Shown here piece by piece: positions 11,301-18,797 of a stretch of DNA of 24,220 nucleotides. Position 1 is the stretch's first letter; each line of letters starts with the position of its first letter. The stretch is from Priapulus caudatus (Eukaryota; Priapulida; Priapulimorpha; Priapulimorphida; Priapulidae). The stretch lies in contig NW_014577246.1 in assembly GCF_000485595.1 (NCBI RefSeq), forward strand, positions 112,919-137,138, read 5' to 3'. A program made the translations under genes and the position numbers. The notes beneath the pieces are model-generated. The model saw nothing but the letters and a program-made list of their open reading frames with translations, was not told the DNA's origin and did not search any database.

Positions 11301-14300
11301 TCACACCTAGTGTTACGTGGATCATCCGGAATATCTAAACCATTCAAAGAATGTATTTTCCTCGAATTTGTGTGGTCGCGAGCCTGCCAGTGCTGTCCTC
11401 ACGTGGTGACTCATCCTCCTTTAGGTTGAGCGGCTGCTACGAGGCTCTCGATGGTGGCAACCTGTCCGAGGCTCTTGAGGATTTCACCGGTGGTGTGGCC
11501 GAGACGATCAGCCTGCAGGAGGATGGCTTCGCAGGCGATGACCAGAAGCAGTACCGGCTATTCAAGACCATGGAGAAAGAGGCTGAGCGTCTGTCTCTCA
11601 TGGCGTGCGCGATCGCTGTAAGTGACGTTATATGTTGTCATGCCCGCGACGTCTGTTAGAGACATTCTTCCGTCAGTGGAAATTCAGCATTGATATTTGT
11701 GATATTTAGATGACAGATGTGATGCGTGTGCTGTGCAGTGAGGGCCGAGAGATTTCCACTATGTGCGTGAAACTTATTTCGGCAATGCAAGCAACCCATC
11801 CATCCTATCGTAGTCGTAGTAATACTAGTATTCCATGTTTTTCTATACATGGCTTGGGATCTCATGTTTGTAGTATACGCTATGTTTCGCATGCTTGTTT
11901 GTAGGTATCCGGGGGTCAAGAGATTGAATCTCGTACTAACTCCGGGCTTGTTCGCGGCCACGCTTACGGCATCACTGCCGTCAAGAAGATTTACCTCGGC
12001 GATTCTGGCTTCCTTTACCGTTTCACGGGGAAGGAGAAGCTCTACATGGTGCGCATGAGGAACCCCTGGGGAGAGAAGGAATGGAATGGTGCCTTCAGTG
12101 ACAAGTAGGTTAATTACTCTAATTTAATACATGTGAATGTTCCAGTTTTATAGATTGAGCTATGAACTAGAGATTTTATTTAATTTTATGATATTTTAAT
12201 TAACTTCAATAAGTAATTTCTGGTACGTTTCACCCATCTGAATTGTACAAATGGGATCATGTATTGTATGTCAATCTTGCAAGCCATTACTCATGCTAGA
12301 TGTGTTAAAAGGTAGTTGTGGAATTAAAATAATTGTGTGTGGGGTATGTCGCCTTTTTTATGTAGGTTATGTTAGGAAGTAACAGTTGCTAAATGTTTAT
12401 TGCTGTTGATTTAGTGACCCAGAATGGAACAATATGTCTGAGGCGCAAAGGCAGAAGTTGGGAATGGCAAAAGAGGACGATGGGGAATTTTGGTGAGTTC
12501 GTTTGGAATAATGAGTTTTCATGGTTTTTGAAGTATTTTGAATGTATGTATACACTATACAGCTAAATAATATGATAAATAATACCTACGAAAACTAGTG
12601 TTAAATACATTTGATAGTTGATGGGTTAATTTATTTAAAATGAAGTTATAATAATGTACAGGAAAAAGAAATAATTTAATTTATTAGTTTTTATCCGTGT
12701 TAGTCAAAAACTGACAGTGCTAAGTTAAGTTAACGCCGAGAGTCCACCGGACTAATCGTTACTGCAACCCACTCATCCGTGAGTAAATCTGACAGTTTTG
12801 GACTAACGGACTACCGTTAATTTCAAACCCTGCTGTGCTGACTATATGAACTCCCCAAACTATCCTGTGATGTAATAGGGTAATGAATGCTGAAATTGTA
12901 AATGAATGTAATTCGGAATGCTGTACTTCCTATAGTTTTGCCCTAACAACTTTTGAAGGCAGGATGGTAAATTAAAATGGTATGTAAAGGGCTCGAATTT
13001 CCCTATTGCTAACTCGCATAATGCGTGTCGATATTGAGAAATTGCGAGTAGAAAATATAAGCACTTGCTATTTTCTGCGAGTGGAAATTTATAGCGACAT
13101 ATGCAAAATATATACGAAGGCAAGAACACAATCACACACATGGCATGAAACAATCAGATTCACATACATAAATCACAACATAAGCTCATTCCAACGATTA
13201 GTAGTAATAGTATGCCAAAAGTGTATGTGATATTCAAAAAGTAGTTTATGTTGTACAAAAAAAATTGCAAGTTAGAATTTATTTTAGCACGTAGGTTTTT
13301 AGGGCACTCACGATTTTTAGGCACTCCACTCAGGGATGGACATAATGACGTTTAACATCGGTCATTTTTTTAATAGGTGTTCTGTGGGCATTTTTTTTTT
13401 TAGGATGACAATGGAGGATTTCTGCAAAAACTTTACTGACGTGTCCATCTGTCGTCTGATCAATACACAGTACCTAAGCCTGCACAAGAAGTGGTTCGAG
13501 GCAATGCGGTTTGGAAGCTGGACCGGTAACTTGATGGGCGGATGCATCAACAACAGGAGCACGTTCTTGCAAAATCCTCAGGTGCGAGTCTACTGCACAG
13601 ACTAAACTACGGAAGTTGGGTGTATAATCTGTTTATCAAACCAACCATGCAAAGGTACTAACACACTTGATAGCTGACATATGGAACACATCCAGACTTT
13701 AGTCTCTGTAGTATACAAGTACAGTGTAGTGTAAGTATTTGCTTGGTTAAAAGTGCATTTATTAATATCGATTGGATAGCATTGCGGGCTTGCACATGTG
13801 AATATTTTGAGATTGAACTATCTTTGTTTCTCAAGCATACATATGTGTCGCTTCAGTTCAAGTTTGAGATAGGCGACGATGAGGATGAGATCCTGCTCTC
13901 TCTCACCCAGAAGGATGTGCGAGACACACGGGCGGTCGGTGGCCAGAATCTGCCGATCGGATTTTTCATCATGAAGGTTTGTCTGGTTGAACACCGCGAT
14001 CCCTTCAGATACTTAGGCGACAGTTTGACTGATTTACCGTTGAGACTATAGCTTTGTATTTAGCAGCCGAAGCATGTCAGGCTGGGGTGGGGGGTAAGGC
14101 ATGTCATGGTGTGGCATGTGAGTTTATAGAGGAGGGCACGGTTCTATACGGCGTATTATATTATACGGTGTTCACGGTGGTGTGACGCTAAGTGTCGCGT
14201 TGCAATCTAGGTTGAGCTGAACCGCAAGTACAGGCTGCACACGATCCACGAGAAGGCCGGAGACTCGGTGTACGCGCGCTCGCGCTGTGTGTTCCTGCGC

Positions 14301-15991
14301 ATCACCCTGAAGAAGGGAACGTACGTTCTCGTGCCATCGACGTTCGAGGCGAACCAGACCGGGGACTTCATGCTGCGTGTGTTCACGAGCAGCACCTCCA
14401 ACTGCAAGTAAGTATGCGTCCAACTGCAATAGCGTATTTCCGTGACAAAACGTCAAGGTGGTGGTCACACGATGTAGAATACTGTGGAGCGCATTGATCC
14501 GAGACCTGATTTGATGTCAACCAATCAGAGTATGTGCTGTTACAGCAGGCAGCGCTGCAAAACTTGGTTCATCATGCTGTTCCTGTGTAAAAAGGTACGA
14601 GTTTATTCAGTAGGTAGTGGAGTGTGCAAGATTGTGAGTGTGAGCTGCGACACGCCACACTTAAATTCATGAGAGTTGTACTGTGATATTTTGTCATGTC
14701 TGTGTTGCTTGGGGTGATTGAGTAGCAGATTTTTGTGGGTTCACCATTATTTGCATTACTAGTGACATTTATGTAGATTTGTGCTGTTTCTTTTAGTCAT
14801 ACCTATTTGGTTACAGCCAAGTCTGGTAACTTTAAAGCTACTTTACTCTGTCTACTCTTCTTCTATTACAACTGGTATTTTTATCTTGTATAATAGTTGT
14901 CACTAGTAAAAACATCTGTTCTGTGTATGGGTTTCGTTCTTGTGGTAGAATATGGTTTGCTAAATTAAAACAGTTTATGTCACATTCTAAAAGTAATGTG
15001 AGTGAATGAAATGTGTATTATCTGTGTCAATGTTTACACATTGCTTCTGTTCATCTTCCTTAAAAGTAGCTGATAGTTAAGTGGGAAAAGCGACCTGATT
15101 GCTTATGGAGCCGCCAGTCGTATTGTGTGATTGGTTGCCATTTGCTTCAGAGAGCTTGTATATCCACACCCGCAGCCTGGCTGCTTCGCTTGCCTATCTA
15201 AAAGTGCCCAGGGTATGAGTATTGTCACAGTGGTCAGGGCACGCGGACTCGAAAAGCTCAACTGGACTAATTCTGGAGGTACATTCATTTGTGAAAACAA
15301 CTGCCCTACTCCGCACCAGTGTCACCTCGTTGCATTTAGTGGTTTTCATATACGTTTTCTTTCGCTTGCAGTAATCCTTGCCTTGATACTTGCCGTGATA
15401 CTTGCCATGATACTTGCTGTGATACTTGCTGTGATATTTGCTGTGATATTTGCTGTGGTATTTGCTGTGGTATTTGCAGTGCTACTTGGTATATGTATAA
15501 CAGCTTGGAATTGCTTGGCTTATGAGACATATGAGGAAATGTCTCCGTGTGTCCATAGGTTGCAATATCATGACTAGCTAGTTCCTTCAATAAATGATTA
15601 CCAATACCATGTAGAAAAGCGCATTCTTCCCCATTTTCCATCCCCGTGATCATTTTCCCTTACTCCTGTTCCTTAAATAGGTTATGATTCCCTTTCCCGT
15701 CAGACAAACAGGATTTTGTTCCTATTTCTGCTCCACAAACAGGATCTGATTCCTTTGATTCTCCTCATACATGGATGCAGAGGCACTTATGATGCACTCC
15801 AAGCCTCTGTTTATGTGTTTGCTGCACATCACTTGCTATATTGTTGAATAATTATATTACACATCTCTAAAATTTAACTGTATAATGTAGCGACAGCTGC
15901 TGTCACAATTTCCTGCGTTCGCATGCGTAATCCCGCTGCTACACATAATTCCAAGTGTGATATCGTTTGCAATAATATACTTTTTACTGTC

Positions 15992-16026
<35 letters not shown>

Positions 16027-17317
16027 TATGTGTCTACGTGTGTGGTGGTGTATCAAGGAAAGTTACCATCTGCTGCCGTAATGTGAAACGCGGATTTTGC
16101 TAAGCCAGCATGCTGCATGTCTGCATTAATTCTGTATTTCTAGAGAGTTGACTCTGGACCATCCGCAGCCTAGCTGCTGGACGTGCATCAATGCCCCGAG
16201 TTGCCTTACTCTCGTAACGTGCATGTCTGCCACTGGCCTAGAAAAGCAAGACAGCGAAGGAGGTGGGAGAACAACATCAATATGATCATAGCATCGAAAT
16301 GCTTTCTACTTCTATTCCTTCATGCTTTCTTGGAACTGGTTGAAATGCTTGAATACTTTCTTTTCAGAATTAAAATTCTGTACTTTTTATGTAGATGACT
16401 TTATTTACGGTGATATATTTTATCTTCCCTTTAGTCTTGAGCATAAATCTTTTTAGTATTGTTGAAACATGTAAGCAATGTAATTCCAATTAGCTATCAT
16501 GAACTTTGATTGATTAACTTGTAACGCTCAAGGCATGTTTTCTCATAGTCAAAACCTCATGTACAGTCATCATTAAATGGTCCCTGCTTCACTTCGTTAT
16601 GTTATAATTACGCGTACTCATATTTATATGGATCAATTGGCAAGATTTTAAAGTTTGTTGATACTGGGTACATTTCGAAGGTAAACTGGCAATTTCATAT
16701 TGATTTTGCAGGAGCTGATCCCTACTGCATTATCAACTGCGAAGGGAAGAAAGTGACAACACCTACAGTGCAAGATTCTACCAATCCAGAGTGGTACAAT
16801 GGATCTGCAATCTTCTACAGGAAGAAACTGCTTGAGCCTATCGTAATTGAGGTAGGGCTTGGGTACCTCTTTGGAGCAATCAAATCTGTCGTAATGTCTT
16901 GTGTGTGGGGGGGGGGGGTTCGCTTATAGACATAGGATATGTCGTATTAGAAGAGCATTACCAATGCATGTGCACTGATGTCGCATGTTTTAGCACAGCA
17001 ATCTCGACTACCCCTTTTTCTAAAAATATTTAAGCACCGTATCAATCCGGGAAATCTCCCCTGCACTAGGTGTTATCACATATATGGGTCCTGAGTGGTT
17101 TTCCCTTCATACAGCAGATAATGGTATTTCCGTATAGGTTTGGAACAAAAATGCCATCATGGATCAGTTCATGGGTAAGGTGACGCTGGATGCACCTGTG
17201 GACAACCAAACCCGCGTTCTGGAGATGCAACTGCAGCCAAAGAAGGATGGCGATCCAGTGAAGCAGGGCAAGCTGACAGTGAAAATACAAACGCACCAGG
17301 ATCTAGACAGTGTTTAA
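1930..17317 (+). CDS. Calpain-5/TRA-3-type cysteine protease with C2 domain (whole gene, 12 coding exons)
   Basis: Intracellular calcium-dependent cysteine protease of the calpain family, cutting target proteins at limited sites. Joined exons: 1930-2103, 3438-3569, 4321-4529, 11425-11617, 11905-12104, 12415-12492, 13404-13581, 13857-13976, 14211-14407, 15151-15278 or 16144-16262, 16712-16851, 17138-17317. All introns are GT-AG and phases match. The product is 642 residues with exon 10a or 639 with 10b. The core carries catalytic Cys84 (LGNCWF), His255 (RGHAYG) and Asn289 (MRNPWGE). Domain III follows at about 345-493, and a C2 domain at about 516-636 with GADPY and NPEW motifs. There is no EF-hand domain, which places it with CAPN5/CAPN6/TRA-3 rather than CAPN1/2. 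CAPN6 lacks the catalytic Cys, so this one is CAPN5-like. Exons 4-11 also occur in a second block at 4802-10831; this model uses the block whose exon 4 is in sense orientation. Confidence 0.92.
2137..2437. repeat. Compound (CA)n / (TA)n microsatellite
   Basis: About 275 bp of CA dinucleotides interrupted by CG, TA and TG steps, forming recurring GTGCACGCACAC-type units, and ending in a pure TA tract at 2414-2437. Long His-Thr or Cys-Val open frames across it are artefacts of the repeat. Alternating purine-pyrimidine runs of this kind can adopt Z-DNA. Confidence 0.95.
2525..3127. repeat. TTAA-flanked MITE, piggyBac-like
   Basis: The two ends are inverted repeats that start with the target TTAA. 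The left end at 2525-2547 begins TTAAAGGGATAGT; the reverse complement of 3105-3127 begins TTAAAGGGACAGT, and 19 of 23 positions agree. A second inverted pair lies inside, at 2728-2740 and 2894-2906 (CAGACCGAGGG core). There is no open frame of useful size, so it is non-autonomous. TTAA target use suggests a piggyBac-type transposase; that assignment is inference. Confidence 0.7.
3438..3569 (+). CDS. Calpain coding exon 2 (catalytic cysteine)
   Basis: Codes for residues 59-102. It contains [14 protein letters not shown], the calpain active-site signature, with the nucleophile at Cys84 and the upstream Gln (residue 78) of the oxyanion hole. It starts and ends in phase 0, with acceptor TGTGCAG|GAC and donor GAG|GTACTA. 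Confidence 0.95.
3570..4320 (+). other. Intron 2 of the calpain coding region
   Basis: A 751-bp AT-rich intron. It contains a G-run/C-run stretch at 3818-3840 and a perfect 34-bp palindrome at 4038-4071 (listed separately). I see no further exon. The acceptor is CCTTCCCAG at 4320. Confidence 0.8.
4038..4071. repeat. Perfect 34-bp palindrome, copy 1 of a dispersed repeat
   Basis: The half-site ATCAGGAGTCTATCAAT is followed directly by its exact reverse complement, with no spacer. A related palindrome with the same half-site occurs at 18101-18147, about 14 kb away, so this is a repeated sequence rather than a chance palindrome. Transcribed, it would form a tight 17-bp hairpin. Confidence 0.8.
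4321..4529 (+). CDS. Calpain coding exon 3
   Basis: Codes for residues 103-171 plus two bases of Lys172. It holds [20 protein letters not shown] and [15 protein letters not shown], conserved across calpain protease cores. Codons are G+C-rich against an AT-rich intron. The donor is placed at AA|GTATGT, so the exon ends in phase 2. This matches the single leading G of exon 4 but not exon 5, so exon 4 cannot be skipped in frame. Confidence 0.94.
4530..4801 (+). other. 5' part of intron 3, before the duplicated block
   Basis: Single-copy intron sequence with a (GT)n tract running into a poly-G run at 4611-4641. Nothing else is recognised. The duplicated block begins at 4802. Confidence 0.7.
4922..5688 (-). 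repeat. Inverted segment carrying exon 4 (left copy)
   Basis: This stretch is the reverse complement of 11052-11809. On the left it abuts sequence identical in both blocks (4802-4920 equals 10931-11049), and on the right it rejoins collinear sequence at 5691 (equals 11811). The junctions show one or two unmatched bases and no long inverted repeats, which fits simple breakage and rejoining. The two versions differ by about 9 bp in length through small indels. Confidence 0.92.
5114..5306 (-). CDS. Calpain exon 4, inverted copy
   Basis: Read on the minus strand, this is the 193-nt exon 4 with intact acceptor (CTTAG|G) and donor (GCT|GTAAG). It encodes the same residues 172-236 as the sense copy, with two synonymous differences. 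In a plus-strand transcript of this copy it is antisense and unusable. Joining exon 3 to the left exon 5 shifts the frame and reaches TGA at 5936-5938, before both the His and Asn of the active site can be made. Confidence 0.92.
5785..5984 (+). CDS. Calpain exon 5, left copy (His and Asn of the active site)
   Basis: Encodes residues 237-302 plus two bases, with the RGHAYG His and MRNPWGE Asn motifs. It appears identical to 11905-12104. Acceptor TTTGTAG|GTATCC, phase 0; donor ACAA|GTAGGT, phase 2. Confidence 0.9.
6295..6372 (+). CDS. Calpain exon 6, left copy
   Basis: A short 78-nt exon encoding [16 protein letters not shown] and the DDGEFW motif near the end of the protease core. It has one synonymous difference from 12415-12492. 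Donor TTTTG|GTGAGT. Confidence 0.88.
6373..7275 (+). other. Intron 6, left copy
   Basis: A 903-bp AT-rich intron with a fold-back element at 6869-6962 and a T-run acceptor ending at 7275. The same intron is at 12493-13403. Open frames on either strand here appear in both copies only because the DNA is duplicated. Confidence 0.75.
6869..6962. repeat. Nested fold-back element (also in the right copy)
   Basis: Three nested inverted pairs share one centre: AATTTCC at 6869-6875 with 6956-6962, ACTCGCA at 6885-6891 with 6949-6955, and AGAAAATA at 6923-6930 with 6942-6949. The same structure is present in the right copy at about 12993-13090. It is probably a decayed MITE; no clear target duplication is seen. 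Confidence 0.45.
7276..7453 (+). CDS. Calpain exon 7, left copy
   Basis: Encodes the end of the protease core ([20 protein letters not shown]) and the [15 protein letters not shown] motif that opens domain III. It has two synonymous differences from 13404-13581. Phase 1 to phase 0. Confidence 0.9.
7729..7848 (+). CDS. Calpain exon 8, left copy
   Basis: Forty codons of domain III, with an acidic stretch ([13 protein letters not shown]) of the kind linked to calcium and phospholipid response in calpain domain III. It has one synonymous difference from 13857-13976. Acceptor CTTCAG|TTC, donor AAG|GTTCGT. Confidence 0.9.
8083..8279 (+). CDS. Calpain exon 9, left copy
   Basis: Encodes residues 429-493 plus two bases, finishing domain III (VPSTFE and [15 protein letters not shown]). 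It differs from the right copy by one synonymous change and by Ser instead of Ala at residue 475, the only amino-acid difference seen between the two blocks. Donor TGCAA|GTAAGT, phase 2. Confidence 0.9.
8280..9018 (+). other. Intron 9, left copy
   Basis: A 739-bp intron with no further exon or repeat that I can support. An open frame at 8356-8544 is kept in the right copy but resembles no calpain segment and has no phase-matched splice sites. Confidence 0.6.
9019..9146 (+). CDS. Calpain exon 10a, left copy (alternative)
   Basis: Encodes [15 protein letters not shown] through [11 protein letters not shown], the linker from domain III into the first C2 strand. Acceptor TGCTTCAG|AGAG, donor GGAG|GTACAT; 128 nt, phase 2 in and phase 1 out. 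It appears identical to 15151-15278. Confidence 0.88.
9245..9304. repeat. 12-bp minisatellite, 5 units (left copy)
   Basis: Five tandem units of CTTGCCGTGATA drifting to TTTGCTGTGGTA. The right copy has nine units at 15377-15484, a difference of exactly 48 bp. Because the unit is a multiple of three it gives a spurious Ala-Val-Ile/Phe repeat in open frames. Confidence 0.92.
9813..9833. repeat. (GT)n microsatellite, left copy
   Basis: A GT tract of about 21 bp. The matching tract in the right copy, 15993-16025, is about 33 bp, which accounts for a 12-bp offset step between the blocks. Confidence 0.9.
9952..10070 (+). CDS. Calpain exon 10b, left copy (alternative)
   Basis: Encodes [14 protein letters not shown] through [11 protein letters not shown], homologous to exon 10a. 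Acceptor ATTTCTAG|AGAG, donor GGAG|GTGGGA; 119 nt, again phase 2 in and phase 1 out. It appears identical to 16144-16262. Its ELxLDxP and CW residues look closer to the usual CAPN5 sequence than those of 10a. Confidence 0.85.
10071..10519 (+). other. Intron before exon 11, left copy
   Basis: A 449-bp AT-rich intron. No repeat or further exon is recognised. The acceptor is TTTTGCAG at 10519. Confidence 0.7.
10520..10659 (+). CDS. Calpain exon 11, left copy (C2 core)
   Basis: Encodes [14 protein letters not shown] through [15 protein letters not shown], the central C2 strands. It has one synonymous difference from 16712-16851. No last exon follows in this block, because sequence homology stops at 10831, just before the gap. 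Confidence 0.9.
10832..10920. other. Left-block tail unrelated to the right block
   Basis: After a T-run the sequence departs from the right copy at 17030. It carries a (GTCC)n tract at about 10865-10883 and runs into the gap. It may be the edge of a repeat insertion specific to this copy, or a join made by the assembler. Confidence 0.6.
10921..10930. other. Assembly gap of ten N
   Basis: Ten undetermined bases, a conventional placeholder size. It falls exactly between the two copies of the duplicated block, which points to two contigs joined in tandem. Confidence 0.99.
11425..11617 (+). CDS. Calpain coding exon 4 (sense copy)
   Basis: Encodes residues 172-236: [20 protein letters not shown], then [11 protein letters not shown] and on to LMACAIA, a core part of the protease domain. 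The acceptor TTTAG|G supplies the third base of the Lys codon begun in exon 3; the donor GCT|GTAAGT is phase 0. Confidence 0.94.
11905..12104 (+). CDS. Calpain coding exon 5 (His and Asn of the active site)
   Basis: Residues 237-302 plus two bases, with His255 in [10 protein letters not shown] and Asn289 in [10 protein letters not shown] completing the catalytic triad. Phase 0 in, phase 2 out at ACAA|GTAGGT, where an apparent in-frame TAG belongs to the intron. Confidence 0.95.
12415..12492 (+). CDS. Calpain coding exon 6
   Basis: A 78-nt exon ending in the conserved DDGEFW motif; the Trp codon is split across the junction as TG|G. Acceptor GATTTAG|TGACCC, donor TTTTG|GTGAGT. Confidence 0.92.
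12493..13403 (+). other. Intron 6, right copy
   Basis: A 911-bp intron, 8 bp longer than the left copy, containing the same fold-back element near 12993-13090. A poly-T run precedes the acceptor at 13403. Confidence 0.75.
13404..13581 (+). CDS. Calpain coding exon 7
   Basis: Encodes the last strands and helix of the protease core and [15 protein letters not shown] at the entry to domain III. One base completes the split Trp; it ends in phase 0 at CAG|GTGCGA. Confidence 0.93.
13857..13976 (+). CDS. Calpain coding exon 8
   Basis: Forty codons of domain III from [16 protein letters not shown] to [10 protein letters not shown]. Symmetric phase 0-0 exon with clean GT-AG borders. Confidence 0.93.
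14211..14407 (+). CDS. Calpain coding exon 9
   Basis: Residues 429-493 plus two bases: [15 protein letters not shown] to [10 protein letters not shown], closing domain III. This copy has Ala475 where the left copy has Ser. Donor TGCAA|GTAAGT. Confidence 0.93.
14408..15150 (+). other. Intron 9, right copy
   Basis: A 743-bp intron, collinear with the left copy apart from a few small indels. Nothing else is recognised in it. Confidence 0.7.
15151..15278 (+). CDS. Calpain coding exon 10a (alternative)
   Basis: One of two versions of exon 10, used here for the 642-residue isoform. Residues 494-537 span the linker and first C2 strand ([12 protein letters not shown]). 128 nt, phase 2 in, phase 1 out. 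If 10b were added after it, the frame would hit TGA two codons into 10b. Confidence 0.88.
15377..15484. repeat. 12-bp minisatellite, 9 units (right copy)
   Basis: Nine units grading from CTTGCCTTGATA to TTTGCAGTGCTA, against five in the left copy. The 3'-most three units match between copies; the extra units are in the 5' part. Confidence 0.92.
15993..16025. repeat. (GT)n microsatellite, right copy
   Basis: A GT tract of about 33 bp in the intron between exons 10a and 10b, longer by 12 bp than the left-copy tract. Confidence 0.9.
16144..16262 (+). CDS. Calpain coding exon 10b (alternative)
   Basis: The second version of exon 10, giving the 639-residue isoform. 119 nt, with the same phases as 10a. 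It shares HPQP, two Cys positions, VT and GLEK with 10a, roughly 40% identity by eye, so the pair arose by exon duplication. Its residues look closer to the family pattern, so 10a may be the derived form. Confidence 0.85.
16263..16711 (+). other. Intron before exon 11, right copy
   Basis: A 449-bp intron, the same length as the left copy, with a few substitutions. No structure is recognised. Confidence 0.7.
16712..16851 (+). CDS. Calpain coding exon 11 (C2 core)
   Basis: Encodes the C2 signature [12 protein letters not shown] and [15 protein letters not shown]. It starts with two bases that complete a Gly codon from either 10a or 10b. If both 10a and 10b are skipped, the exon 9 to exon 11 join reads Lys, one more codon, then TGA. 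Donor GAG|GTAGGG, phase 0. Confidence 0.94.
17138..17317 (+). CDS. Calpain coding exon 12 (last exon, stop codon)
   Basis: Completes the C2 domain: [18 protein letters not shown] then [16 protein letters not shown] and TAA at 17315-17317. The acceptor is TCCGTATAG at 17137. It is present once only, after the right block; the left block ends before reaching it. Confidence 0.94.
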   Translation, partial: VWNKNAIMDQFMGKVTLDAPVDNQTRVLEMQLQPKKDGDPVKQGKLTVKIQTHQDLDSV

Positions 17318-18100
17318 ACCAGGGACAAGTTCTTGGCCTCTTGCTGGATGAGGTTTCAGTGGTGAGCGAAGATTTGATGGAATTGTTTACTGACTGAGTG
17401 AGCGTTCCAAAATCTTCAGTGGTGATGATGGTTTCTGTTGGTGGGTGAGTGTACGCTCTTCACGTTTATTTGCTAGCTTGATCGCTTACGCATAGTATAT
17501 GTGGGACACATATATACATATATATATTTATAAGTGAATGTCTTCCATAAAGATCATGAACACCTTTTGAAAACACACGCCGTACATACAGGCCTACTCT
17601 TTGGTATCTAGTGTACATGAAATTGTTGTGCAGGTAAAGGTGGTAACTAGAAAAATGAAGTGGTGCAGTTAAATGAAGATTTTAATCAAAGCTTCAGCAT
17701 CTTACAGCCAACTGCTTTCATACTAACTAAGTACAAATGCTAGGCGTTTATCTCAACAAAGTTTATATTATTCATTAAAATGAAAAAGGAAATCGAATAT
17801 CTCACCTACTACCTATGACAGAGTCTATTAGTAGTTATTATATATTCATATTAGTCTAGTATTGTTATATGTAACTCTTATGTCAGCATGGTATCAGAAA
17901 ATGCTGTAATGGTCTATACCAGTTATACCAATGCTTGGGGATTTAACCAATTAACTTCCAAATCTGTAATTTGCTGTGTGTTTTATCAATTATCTTTTAT
18001 TTGTGTGTCTTATCTTTTATCATTGTGTGCACCCACAACAGTATTTAGAAGCAGGCTTTAGAAAGGTTCTATCAAATATTTACACCATTAATGTGGTACT
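17318..18100 (+). other. Probable 3' UTR and downstream flank
   Basis: AT-rich sequence after the stop codon with no open frame of interest. The only near poly(A) signal I noticed is ATTAAA at about 17774, which is weak evidence for the transcript end. Confidence 0.4.
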
Positions 18101-18147
18101 ATCAGGAGTCTATCAATATCTATCAGGAGTCTATTGATAGACTCCTG
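18101..18147. repeat. Palindromic repeat, copy 2 of the dispersed family
   Basis: Begins with the same half-site as the palindrome at 4038-4071 (ATCAGGAGTCTATCAATA, 18101-18118). It is followed at 18122-18147 by a second half-site folding back on itself (AGGAGTCTA at 18125-18133 with TAGACTCCT at 18138-18146). It looks like a partly duplicated copy of the palindrome. Confidence 0.75.
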
Positions 18148-18713
18148 GTAATATGTTATTAATGAGCAGTGATTTATATAGAATTGAGGACGTGTTATGT
18201 ATAAATATTTAAGTGCTTTTAAAGAAAATCTTTGTGCAAACCTTCACGAAGGCAGTTTTATTAGTAGGCTCGTGATGTTGTCTGACACATCTGTGTTAGC
18301 ATACATGTGCTGTTCCTAAGATGGAATTCCAGCTCTTAAACGTCTTTTCTTAAAAAACACTTCACTGTGGCGTGTGTGTTTGTTACCTCAAGTGTTTTAT
18401 AAAAGTATATATATATATAATGCCTTCCGGCCTATTTTTGCTAAATTTAATGCGTGTGTGTTATGCAGGCTTGTGACAAAAAGTTGTTGTCTGTTGATAC
18501 CATTGTGCCTTAGTCTAAATAGGTCTATGTACTTCTTCAGAAATTTACATATGTTATACACGAGGTTACACTAACAGTTGTTGATAACAATAACATAGCA
18601 TAGTAGTGGCTTGTAGTCACACATATATTGAGTCCACATATCTTTATAACTGTTTTTTTTAAATATAGATAATATACACGTGGACAAAATCGTTTGACCA
18701 CATATAAGATCTG
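18148..18713. other. Intergenic, no gene seen
   Basis: AT-rich, with a short TA run near 18407-18419. A 66-codon open frame at 18374-18574 has no recognisable domain and no coding-like composition. Confidence 0.55.
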
Positions 18714-18797
18714 GGGCCCGTTGTCAGAAACATCGTAAAGTTTAATGCTAATGTTAAGACTAATGTTAAGACTAATTTTGTTTCTGGCAACGGGTCC
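18714..18797. repeat. Small fold-back element
   Basis: The ends at 18714-18731 (GGGCCCGTTGTCAGAAAC) and 18780-18797 are inverted repeats matching at 16 of 18 positions. The interior has two direct copies of TAATGTTAAGACTAAT-like sequence. This looks like a short MITE; no clear target duplication is seen. Confidence 0.6.

Larger units (their letters stand above)
15279..16143 (+). other. Intron between 10a and 10b, right copy
   Basis: An 865-bp intron, 60 bp longer than the left copy, entirely because of the longer minisatellite and GT tract. Confidence 0.8.
10931..17029. repeat. Duplicated block, copy 2 (right), exon 4 in sense orientation
   Basis: About 6.1 kb, collinear with 4802-10831 except for the inverted segment. 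It starts at the first base after the gap with 119 bp identical to 4802-4920. It holds a full phase-consistent set of exons 4-11 and continues into the unique last exon, so this copy completes the gene. Confidence 0.93.

Noticed and set aside
1930-17317. A longer protein using exons 5-11 of both blocks in series
   Set aside because: Exon 11 ends in phase 0 but sense exon 4 starts with the last base of a split codon, so the join is out of frame, and repeating the protease core has no precedent in the family.
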